Below, in pieces: positions 1 through 8,000 of a stretch of DNA of 64,000 bases (positions are counted from its first letter, which is position 1; every line of letters starts with the position of its first letter). The translations under genes were made by a program, and so were the position numbers. Origin of the DNA: Bdellovibrio bacteriovorus W (GTDB lineage: Bacteria; Bdellovibrionota; Bdellovibrionia; Bdellovibrionales; Bdellovibrionaceae); the NCBI GenBank assembly GCA_000525675.1, contig CP002190.1, forward strand, positions 2,418,001 to 2,482,000. The letters run 5' to 3'. Under the pieces are notes generated by a model. That model was not told the origin of the DNA. It was given only the letters and a program-made list of their open reading frames with translations, and did not search any database.

Positions 1-1
1 C

Positions 2-547
2 GTCCTTACAGACAAAATGGGAAAGACCGACATCCCTGGACTTTGGGCTATTGGCGAGACCGCTTACACGGGCCTCCACGGAGCCAATCGCTTGGCTTCC
101 AATTCTCTTTTAGAGTGCTTAACCACGGCCCACAATTGCTCCTTGGATGTTCAAGATCAGTGGCAACAATTGAAGTTCCCAGCAAAACCTCCACAGCCAT
201 GGCATTATCCAGAGCATTCGGATGCGGACGAGATGATTGTTATTAATCATATGTGGGATGAGATTCGCCGTCTGATGTGGAACTATGTGGGTATTGTTCG
301 CTCCAACAAACGTCTAGCAAGAGCGCAACATCGCCTACAAAATATTCTTGCAGAAACCAAAGAGTATTACTCGAACATGAAAATTCACCCTGACATCTTA
401 GAACTCCGTAATATCGCAACGGTGGCAGAGCTTTCAGTTCGCTGTGCTCTTAAAAGACAAGAGTCACGGGGCATTCATTTCAACATCGATCATCCACAAA
501 CAGATCAAGACGCCGAAGACACGATAGTCGTCCGTGGCATTTTGTAA
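2..547 (+). CDS. nadB: L-aspartate oxidase, C-terminal part (5' truncated)
   Basis: The reading frame enters from the left edge, so only the last 181 residues are present. The first visible part carries the L-aspartate oxidase signature GLWAIGE followed by TGLHGANRLASNSLLE, which in this flavoprotein family lies around the FAD and substrate site just before the helical C-terminal domain. The rest is a helical domain as expected for NadB (and for the related succinate dehydrogenase flavoprotein). NadB oxidises L-aspartate to iminoaspartate, the first step of de novo NAD synthesis in the cytoplasm. NadA and NadC are not in the window. The HGANRLASNS motif favours NadB over SdhA/FrdA. Confidence 0.92.
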   Translation, partial: VLTDKMGKTDIPGLWAIGETAYTGLHGANRLASNSLLECLTTAHNCSLDVQDQWQQLKFPAKPPQPWHYPEHSDADEMIVINHMWDEIRRLMWNYVGIVRSNKRLARAQHRLQNILAETKEYYSNMKIHPDILELRNIATVAELSVRCALKRQESRGIHFNIDHPQTDQDAEDTIVVRGIL

Positions 548-553
548 TTGGAC

Positions 554-579
554 TTGCCCTGACTGCGGAGTCACGGCAA
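554..579 (+). terminator. hairpin after nadB
   Basis: TTGCC (554-558) pairs with GGCAA (575-579), and inside it GACT (561-564) pairs with AGTC (569-572), with a two-base mismatch between the stems. There is no T-run, so it may be a weak terminator or just a processing structure ahead of the gene at 590. Confidence 0.3.
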
Positions 580-589
580 TCTGATTTCT

Positions 590-1441
590 ATGTACAGCAG
601 ATCAGAAGGTTTTTTTACAGGCGCATCTAATAACAAAATCTTTTTCCAAATTTGGAAAAAAGAAAATGCCCGTGGCACCATTCTTATTACCCATGGCCAA
701 GGTGAACACTCTGAGTGCTATACCCGCTTGATCGAAGGCTTGAGTGATTTGAATGTCAACTTTTATGCATGGGACCTACGTGGCCATGGAAGATCTGAAG
801 GCCGCAGAGGTTTTGTAAAAGACTTTGATGAGTACTGCGAAGACTTCCATCTCTTTGTACAGAAAGTTCACTCTGAAGAATCCGTTAAAGGAAAACCGTT
901 TATTCTCTTAAGCCACTCCATGGGGGGCTTGATCCAACTGAAGTCTCTTTTGAAGTTCTCTGATATCAAAGCAGATGCTTTAGTTTTCAGCGCACCTTTC
1001 TTAGGTCTTTCTGTACCGGTTCCGACTTACAAAGAAAAAGCTGCTTTCATTTTTAATTCAATCCTTCCACAGATAACGATGGGGAACGAAATTCGCAATG
1101 ACATGCTTACAAGAGATCCTGACGTTATTCGGGAATACGAACAAGATGCTCTTCGCCACTCGCGTGTGTCGCCAGGAGCGTTTGTTGGCTTCTTAGATTC
1201 TTTTGAGTTTGTTTTGCCACGCGCTGCTGATTTTAAAATGAAATCTCTTTTTCAAATTCCTTCGGATGACCCTGTGGTCAGCTCGCCTGTAACAAAATCT
1301 TTTTTTGAACGCTATGGTGCTCAGGATAAAAAAATGATTACTTACGATGGCGCTCGTCACGAGCTCTATAATGACATCAACAGACAAGAAGTATATACAG
1401 ATCTTAAAGAATTTCTCAGCACTGTTTTGGAGCAAAAATAA
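590..1441 (+). CDS. alpha/beta hydrolase, lysophospholipase / monoacylglycerol lipase-like
   Basis: A 283-residue alpha/beta hydrolase of the Hydrolase_4 (serine aminopeptidase S33 / PldB-like) type. The nucleophile elbow is SHSMGG, the oxyanion region is THGQGEHS, and the strand-helix WDLRGHGRSEGRRG is typical of monoacylglycerol lipases and lysophospholipases. The catalytic His is probably in GARHELYND near the end. There is no signal peptide, so it should act in the cytoplasm or on the inner membrane face. Likely substrates are monoacyl lipids, but specificity cannot be read from sequence. The stop codon shares one base with the next start (TAATG), so it is probably translated together with the following lipoprotein. 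Confidence 0.85.
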   Translation: MYSRSEGFFTGASNNKIFFQIWKKENARGTILITHGQGEHSECYTRLIEGLSDLNVNFYAWDLRGHGRSEGRRGFVKDFDEYCEDFHLFVQKVHSEESVKGKPFILLSHSMGGLIQLKSLLKFSDIKADALVFSAPFLGLSVPVPTYKEKAAFIFNSILPQITMGNEIRNDMLTRDPDVIREYEQDALRHSRVSPGAFVGFLDSFEFVLPRAADFKMKSLFQIPSDDPVVSSPVTKSFFERYGAQDKKMITYDGARHELYNDINRQEVYTDLKEFLSTVLEQK

Positions 1442-2019
1442 TGATTCGTTTTCTATGCTTATTTCTATTACTTGCAGGATGCTCAACCACTCGCACAACG
1501 CAAGCGCCCGTTTCTTCTCGCAGTTATATGACTGTGATTGATAAAAACTCGGACCGCATTCGCCGCTACTCCGGCTTCTATAACACTCTCGACGTTGAAG
1601 CGACAATTCTGAACAAAGAAATTCTTTCGAATCAGCTCTATTACCTAACAAGCCTCTATCAGTGGGATGAATCTAAGAGCCAAGCAGAGGGCGAAAAGAT
1701 TTTTAAAGATTCTAAAACATCAACGCAGTTTTTCGTGAGCTTCTTTACTCCGGAAAGAAAGAATATCGATCTTTCAAAAAAGAATACGATTTGGAAATTC
1801 TTCTTAGACGTAGATGGAAGAAGGTTTGAAGGAACAGCGACACGCTTTAAGGCACCCATGGCAGAGACTGAAGTGATCTATCCTTATCACAATCGTTTTT
1901 ATATCCCTTATATTATTTCATTCCCAGTTCCCACAGAGGCCATCGAAAATAAGCCTGTAGAGCTAACAATCACTGGAGCCGTAGATTCAGGGACGCTGAA
2001 GTTTCAACAAGTGAAATAG
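1441..2019 (+). CDS. putative lipoprotein, unknown function
   Basis: A 192-residue protein with a short lipoprotein signal: a hydrophobic stretch ending in the lipobox LAGC, with Cys at about residue 14. No known domain was recognised. The mature part is mixed alpha/beta and has a motif WKFFLDVDGRRFEG in the middle, suggesting a beta-rich periplasmic domain. It begins one base before the end of the upstream hydrolase stop codon and probably shares its transcript. A role in the same lipid-related process is possible but rests on adjacency only. Confidence 0.75.
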   Translation: MIRFLCLFLLLAGCSTTRTTQAPVSSRSYMTVIDKNSDRIRRYSGFYNTLDVEATILNKEILSNQLYYLTSLYQWDESKSQAEGEKIFKDSKTSTQFFVSFFTPERKNIDLSKKNTIWKFFLDVDGRRFEGTATRFKAPMAETEVIYPYHNRFYIPYIISFPVPTEAIENKPVELTITGAVDSGTLKFQQVK

Positions 2020-2121
2020 TCACAGCTGATAAGTCCAGTAGTAATATAATTGATTACACAGCCATCAAAAGCAATAGTGCGTAAACTCTAAGACATTCAC
2101 GATCGTTTCACACCTCAAGTG

Positions 2122-2898
2122 CTAAGAGCGTTTAAATCTGCGATTCAGCTCTAAATCAAAAAGAGGTTTCGCATATTTTGCGACCTTCAACCCAATTCCT
2201 GTCATACCCGAAGGAGACACTTCTGCAAGGTCATGGAGAACTGCCTCACGAATAATCTCTGCGTACTTTGTCGGAGAGAGTGTTTCATTGGGAAGCTGGA
2301 AGTTCTTCGTGTAAAGAGTTTCAACCTCTTCAAACAGGCGTGTTTTTACAGGCGGAGTAATTAGGAGTAACGTCGAAACTCCTGTGCCTTTAAGCTCAAT
2401 CTTTAAACAATCCGTAAAGGCTGCCACCGCCGCCTTGGACGCTGAGTAGGCTGCTGTATAAGGGAAGTGCATAAAAGCAGAGACACTCGAATTGTTAATA
2501 ATTTTTCCCCGGCGACGCTCAATCATTCCTGGCAAAAGCCCTTGAGTCAGATGAATGACCGCATTTAAATTTACCTGCATCATTTTATACAAATCTTCAG
2601 CCGATTGCTTTTCTACGAGCCCCCCCGTAAGAATGCCCGCGTTGTTAAAGAGAACATCAATGGCGCGTCCCTTCACTTGCTCAATCACAAAGTGAACACC
2701 TTCAAAAGACCTCAAGTCTGCAAGAATAACTTCAACCGAACGTGCGCCTTTATCCTCCAGCTCTTTCACAAGCTCTGGTGATTCTTGCCGAAGAACAAGA
2801 ATCAGGTGAGCCTTATCTTCCGCGCAGATGTTGGCAAATGCTCGTCCGATTCCACGACTAGCACCTGTAATGAGAATATATTTATTGGCAATTTCCAC
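2122..2898 (-). CDS. short-chain dehydrogenase/reductase (SDR)
   Basis: A classical SDR of 258 residues: the NAD(P)-binding TGASRGIG near the N-terminus, NNAG (about residue 87), the catalytic Ser in NNSSVSA and YSASK (Tyr-x-x-x-Lys). The dinucleotide motif plus the downstream LRQ suggest NADPH or NADH cannot be decided by eye. The start is GTG, supported by the purine-rich GGGGAG seven bases upstream. It lies 12 bases after the rnhA stop and is probably cotranscribed with it. The substrate is unknown. The C-terminus is slightly hydrophobic and basic (ELNRRFKRS), as in some membrane-associated SDRs acting on lipids. Confidence 0.88.
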   Translation of the reverse strand: MEIANKYILITGASRGIGRAFANICAEDKAHLILVLRQESPELVKELEDKGARSVEVILADLRSFEGVHFVIEQVKGRAIDVLFNNAGILTGGLVEKQSAEDLYKMMQVNLNAVIHLTQGLLPGMIERRRGKIINNSSVSAFMHFPYTAAYSASKAAVAAFTDCLKIELKGTGVSTLLLITPPVKTRLFEEVETLYTKNFQLPNETLSPTKYAEIIREAVLHDLAEVSPSGMTGIGLKVAKYAKPLFDLELNRRFKRS

Positions 2899-2910
2899 AG
2901 ACTTCTCCCC

Positions 2911-3654
2911 TTAGGAATCTAAAATTGACGTACTTTCAGAGAGTCCCCATGATTTCAAAATTTCTTTTTCATCACTTGAAGACGTTGCTTTTTTAAACTT
3001 CGCACCAGACTGCCCACTCACTCTTTTTTGACAAGATGGCCAATCCCTGTGGCGATAGACGATACCACCCAAGTTACTTAAATAACTAAAAGCGACCTTT
3101 TTTTCTCCAGGAGCCTTCATGTCTGGCAAAGATGTATCCTTCGGTAGCTCCATCAAATTCACAGAGTAAGTAGAATAGGGCCCACGATACAAATTTATCG
3201 ATTCTCTTTTTGAATATGCCACAGCGATGCGATCGCAGCGTTCATTCCCTGGAGTTCCAATGTGTCCACGCGTGTAGTGCCACTCAATTTTAGCCGTGGC
3301 AGGACGCTTTTGAACCAATTCATTCAGTCTTTGCCAAAGATCTTGATTCAAAACGGGTTGACCTTCCGCGGTCTTCCAACCTCGGCGCATCCATCCCCAT
3401 ACCCACTGTGTAATTCCACGAATAAGATAAGTAGAGTCTGTGTAAAAGCGCACGGGAAGAGCTTGATCTTGAATAAACTCTAAAGCGCGAATTGCTGCTA
3501 ACATCTCCATTCGATTATTTGTTGTACTTGGATCAAATCCTCCAAGCTCTTGAACAGTATCATCTGGAAAAAGAAGAACAGATCCCCAGCCTCCAGGGCC
3601 TGGGTTTCCAGAACAAGCACCATCAGAAAAAATCAAAAAATAATCTCGCGACAT
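2911..3654 (-). CDS. rnhA: ribonuclease HI with a C-terminal hybrid-binding domain
   Basis: Residues 1-150 form a complete RNase HI: the first Asp in FSDGACSGNPGPGGWG, Glu in NNRMEML, Asp in YTDSTYL and the final Asp in GNERCDRIA, plus the His of RGHIGTPGNE. It cleaves RNA in RNA/DNA hybrids. After a linker of about 35 residues, residues 186-236 match the RNase H hybrid-binding domain (RHBD, the caulimovirus viroplasmin fold): aromatic strand, GGIVY, then W-x-x-C-x-x-x-V with G-A-K-F-K-K. In eukaryotic RNase H1 and in many bacteria this domain is N-terminal, so here the order is reversed. The ATG at 3654 is preferred over an upstream TTG because AGAGG lies upstream of it. Confidence 0.92.
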   Translation of the reverse strand: MSRDYFLIFSDGACSGNPGPGGWGSVLLFPDDTVQELGGFDPSTTNNRMEMLAAIRALEFIQDQALPVRFYTDSTYLIRGITQWVWGWMRRGWKTAEGQPVLNQDLWQRLNELVQKRPATAKIEWHYTRGHIGTPGNERCDRIAVAYSKRESINLYRGPYSTYSVNLMELPKDTSLPDMKAPGEKKVAFSYLSNLGGIVYRHRDWPSCQKRVSGQSGAKFKKATSSSDEKEILKSWGLSESTSILDS

Positions 3655-3761
3655 TAATATCAACCTCTATAAAGTTCTTACCAAGAAAAGCCATTCTTTG
3701 TCTCGTGTTTAATGTTTTGACAGCCCAGCATCATTCAAAGCGCCTTCAAGTCCAAGCAGGC

Positions 3762-3777
3762 TGGCACTGAGAGTGCA
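3762..3777 (+). promoter_or_regulatory. sigma-54 (-24/-12) promoter
   Basis: TGGCACTGAGAGTGCA has the GG and GC doublets exactly ten bases apart edge to edge, as in the RpoN consensus TGGCAC-N5-TTGCA; only one base of the -12 box differs. A start of transcription near 3788 would give a very short leader, with AAGGAG at 3790-3795 and the ATG at 3801. The identical 16 bases recur at 4977. Confidence 0.75.
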
Positions 3778-3800
3778 GTTTTATGACTTAAGGAGTAAAC

Positions 3801-4661
3801 ATGACCTTTAAGCTCAAGCCCTTTCTGGGCATTTTCCTATTATCTGTTTGTTCGAGCACACCTGCTTGGGCGAACAACAATAATAATGCAACGGTAACCT
3901 CTGCTGTTGTCATGCAAGCTCCTAAGAAAGAATCCCGTATATGGAGTGGATTCTTCAACATGAGTCGATCTATGAACGCCATCGATCACGAAGACGGCAA
4001 CCGCCTTGATGGCATGGACTATATGGCTCGTTTGAACTTAAGAATTAATAAAGACTATGCGATTCGCGCTCAAGGTGGTTATTCGCAAGACCTCAAAGAC
4101 TCTCAAAATAATGATTTCTCCGACACCTCTGTCAGTTTCGTTCGCAGCGCTATGCCTGTTGGAAAAACCTTCCTGATGAATTACCGTATCAACTCGGGAC
4201 TGCCAACATCAAAGGACTCCCGCATTCGCCAAAACCTTATGGGATCACTTTCTGGAGCGGTCTCCTTCATTGTAAATCCAAAAAGATTGCAACCCGGAGT
4301 CGATATATCAGCTTCTCTTTCTGTGGGAAGAAACTTTCATCAATATGAGACGGCGTTAGATGGCAGAGTGAATACAGAATGGTCTTCATCCCAAGCTCTT
4401 TCTTTGGGGTATAACTTCAGCTTCGGCCTTTCATTGACTGCTGATTTCTCACATCGAAACACTTGGTCCTACCAAAACGTTATGAGAGATAGTTTTGCCC
4501 TCAGCCAAGAAATTGGCTATCAAATGAATTCTTCTATCGCCATCGCCGCTGGCCATAGCAATAGTGGTTCTACGCTAAAACCTAATGGGCAAGATACGAA
4601 TGTTCAGTTCTTTGATGACAATAGTTCGATTGTGTATGGTTCTTTAACCTATATATTCTAA
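3801..4661 (+). CDS. outer-membrane beta-barrel protein, unknown
   Basis: A 286-residue protein with a clear signal peptide (basic start, hydrophobic core, cleavage after about PAWA, residue 25). The remainder alternates polar and hydrophobic residues in short strands (for example YAIRAQGGYSQDL, LSLGYNFSFGLSLTADFSH) and ends in YGSLTYIF with a terminal Phe, the hallmark of a BamA-recognised barrel. It probably has about 12 strands. No family could be named. AAGGAG sits five bases before the start and a sigma-54 promoter just upstream, so expression should depend on RpoN and an activator. A strong hairpin follows the stop. Confidence 0.82.
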   Translation: MTFKLKPFLGIFLLSVCSSTPAWANNNNNATVTSAVVMQAPKKESRIWSGFFNMSRSMNAIDHEDGNRLDGMDYMARLNLRINKDYAIRAQGGYSQDLKDSQNNDFSDTSVSFVRSAMPVGKTFLMNYRINSGLPTSKDSRIRQNLMGSLSGAVSFIVNPKRLQPGVDISASLSVGRNFHQYETALDGRVNTEWSSSQALSLGYNFSFGLSLTADFSHRNTWSYQNVMRDSFALSQEIGYQMNSSIAIAAGHSNSGSTLKPNGQDTNVQFFDDNSSIVYGSLTYIF

Positions 4662-4688
4662 GCTCTGCATATTTTTAGGATTCTTTAA

Positions 4689-4720
4689 AAAGCAAACTAC
4701 TCTAGCGAGTAGTTTGCTTT
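4689..4720 (+). terminator. strong hairpin terminator
   Basis: A perfect 14-base-pair stem (4689-4702 with 4707-4720) with a four-base loop lies 27 bases after the barrel gene. Only three T residues end the stem, so it may also protect the mRNA 3' end. Confidence 0.75.
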
Positions 4721-4909
4721 ACCTATTTGTGCTGATTCATGCCATTCCCTCGCGTCGGAAATATCCACTGCACCCTTTTAAAAACATCCAACTCGCTGAT
4801 CGGAAAAATATCCCCTATTAACATGCTCCTCGTTGTCTCACTTTGACTCTCCGAAAAAGTTTGCAAGCTACCAAACTTATTAGAATTTTTAGAAATGCGC
4901 GAATTGTCC

Positions 4910-4935
4910 CCTGTCAGGATTCTAGACAGGTTTTT
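4910..4935 (+). terminator. isolated hairpin with T-run in a gene-free stretch
   Basis: The stretch 4721-4976 has no supported gene. Within it CCTGTC (4910-4915) pairs with GACAGG (4925-4930), followed by five T residues. It could be a weak terminator of a short untranslated transcript; no convincing promoter was found for one. Confidence 0.35.
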
Positions 4936-4976
4936 CGCGTGTAATGCAATAAGTTCACTTTAGCCAAATCCGCTTG

Positions 4977-4992
4977 TGGCACTGAGAGTGCA
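4977..4992 (+). promoter_or_regulatory. sigma-54 (-24/-12) promoter, second copy
   Basis: The same 16 bases as at 3762-3777, TGGCACTGAGAGTGCA, on the same strand, 90 bases before the start of the giant metalloprotease gene. Flanking bases differ, so it is a conserved site and not a recent duplication of the whole region. Confidence 0.75.
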
Positions 4993-5081
4993 ATTAAAGA
5001 CCTTATGGAGAGTGTCGCCTCTTAAAGCCTCGTATATTTCATATGAGATTTAGGAAGTGACAATAAAGGATGGGAGAGAAA

Positions 5082-8000
5082 ATGAACAAGTCTAACTACG
5101 CAAAGGCAGTTTCTTCACTAGTAGCCTTAGCTCTGTTTGCAACGGGTTGTACAAAAACTCGTGAGGCGTCTTTATCTGAAGACGCTCAGGAAACAAGCTT
5201 TGCTATTTCTGAAATTGATACGCTGTCGGCGCAACAACCTCAGTTGAAAATCACGACTGACTCTGAGCTGCTAGCTCTAGGCTTCGGTGAAGCTTCAAAA
5301 GCAACGGCTGAAAAAGGTAAAGTTGTTGTATCACGTGCTGACGTGCCAAAAAGACTTCAGTTCATGTTCAAAAATCTTCAAATCACTGGTCAAGCGGGTC
5401 ACTCCTACCCAATTGCACTTTCAGTAGATAGACAACACGTTACAGCTTATAAAGTTGTTTCTGATGCTTCTGAATTAACCATCCTTGAGAAGCATCTTGC
5501 ACAAGTAAAAGAAGAAGTTGTTTTACAAAAGCAACTTCAAAAGACAGCTGACATCACTAAAGCAAAAAGTCTTATGCAACAGTTAAGATCTGCTAAAACT
5601 CTGACTGCAAATGCTTTAACTAAAAAAGATCAGCAAATCTTTGTTCCTATCTTTAAATATCCAGTTCAATCCTACGGTGTTCTTCAACGCGCTAAAAATG
5701 AACTTAAAGAAGAGACTTCAAACCTACGTTTAAAAGGCACTAACTGGACGGAAGCTACTCATATCACTTTAAGCATTAAATCAGAGCACAGAGTTCTTGT
5801 AGGACTTGAGCCAGCTTCAATTGGCGATATGGACAGAACTTTTGTGATGGATCGTATCAACAATAAAATCATGACTGTTGGTACTTTAAAAAATGAATTC
5901 CAAATCCCAGTGGCATTGAATTCAGATGCACGCGTATTAACACTTCTTGATGTTGATGCTATGCACGTCTTTGAGATTACACAAATTGAAAAAGCAGGTC
6001 TTACTGAGTCTCAAAAACAGCAATTGCTATCTGCTTCTAATAAAACAAACGTACGCCATTGCTCTGACGACATCAAAAATGCTCTTCCTAAAGAAGCTCA
6101 AGCAAACTGTATCCTAGTATTGCGCTTTGATGTTCCTGTGAACTACGTAAAACCACAACTTGCTAACATTGACGACGAAGGCAACCAACAAGCACGTATC
6201 AACTTTGAGCAGGTAAATGCGGGTCAAAGCGTTGGTCTTGTACAAATCGCTAAAAACATTGAACCTAAGAAAATTGAGCACAATAACAACCTTGATCCAC
6301 GCAGCACCATCCGTATTGCTGACATCAAGAACAAAGAATTCTTCTTCAAACGTACTCTTGAAGACGCTCCAGTAAACACGGTTTTTCCTCCAGGACTAGC
6401 TGGCGACCTAACGATTGTAAGATTCGAAATCCAAGAAAAACGCATCGTTGTTCGCAAAGCAGACAAACTTATTAACTACAAATCTGGTAACAACGACGTT
6501 GACGTTGAAGAATTGATGTCAATCGGTGCCAAATACTTAAAATTTGACTCTAAAAACAGTGCTGGTGCTGACTACTCTATGGCTCGCCTTGTTCCTGCTA
6601 CACACGTAGATGCTGAATACGTTGAGCTTGACTGGGGCCACAACGCTCTAGCTTCTGATGGTTCACCATTTGACGCTCTATACAGTGATTGCTTTAAATC
6701 CGTCGCTGATAAAACTGTTACTGATACAGACTATAACTTAGCTCAAGGATCTCTAAACTTCACATTGAACTACTCAGTAGGTCTTTCTCGCTACTGCATC
6801 GCAGACGAAATCAGATCTTCTGATAGCTATAACGACGTTGCAAAAAGACAAACCACAGCTCGCATCAAAGAGCGTATCTCTTTCCTAGCGAACGATGGAA
6901 AAACAAACACGTCATTCGTAGAACAAGTGCCTTTCAGAGTTCAAAACGAACTTGGTTACGGTGTATGGACTGTCGCTCAAATGAACCCAAGCGAAGCTGG
7001 TTTAATGGGCCGTGCGGGTCAAGAAAAAAACTTCCAAGTAGTTCACGACTTCAGAAACGGAAAAACTCTTAACTATACAGTGACAGGTCTTGAACCATCT
7101 GTACAAATCCCAGCTGATATCCGCGAGCTTTACATTGAAACTACTAAAGAAGTTGTCGATGCTTGGGACTTTGCTTACCGCCAAGCTTTCAAAGGCACTA
7201 AACTAGCAAGAGAAGGTCGCTATGTAACTGTTCAGTTTGCTGACGACAACACAATCAAAGCTAAAGTCGGTGATCTTAATAAGAATATCATCCACTACGA
7301 AAACAAATTTAACGGAAATCACGGTATCCTAGGTGTATCTCAAGTTGGTTACAATCCACGCTCTGGAATCGTAGTCGCAGACTCTATGGTTGTTTACGCT
7401 GGTAACCTACAACACTTTGTTGCTAGCTACCAACGCAGCCTAAAAAATGCGGCTCAATACCAAGCGATGAAAGAACAGTTTAAAAAGGATGCTTTTGAGA
7501 AACTTACAGCTCAACAAGCGGCTGATGCGAAAGCGCAAAAATCTGTAAAAGCAGACGCCAATCCTCAGGAAAAAGCTGAGGCAGCTGCCAACTTCACTCG
7601 TCAACTTGCTAAGATGAGCCAAGGAATGAAAGCTTCTAAGGGAGCATTCATCCAAGCTAAAAATCTTAAGATTTCTGCAATGGACGTTAAAGCGGCAGCT
7701 ACTCAAATGAAGAGAACAAATGCTAAAAACTTTGCTTACTCTTCTCCAACAACTGAGCACGGCTGGATTGACAAGGTTCTAAAGCAACTTAACGACAATA
7801 AATCAATGGATGAGATGGAGTTAGAGGGCATCGTAGCTAAAGAGATGCTTGCTGCTAAAGGTAGAAAAATGTCTGCTGCAGACCGTGCATCTCTTGAAAA
7901 CACTGCAAGAATGGGAGAGCTTCGCGCAAAGCTAAACTCTCAGTTTAAAACTCGTCCAGGTTGTATGTTGACTGCTAGAAATCCAATCTCTACGGGCTTT

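Noticed and set aside
4739-4846. A 35-residue frame in the gap before the metalloprotease.
   Set aside because: No ribosome site, no composition signal, and nothing to tell it from chance.
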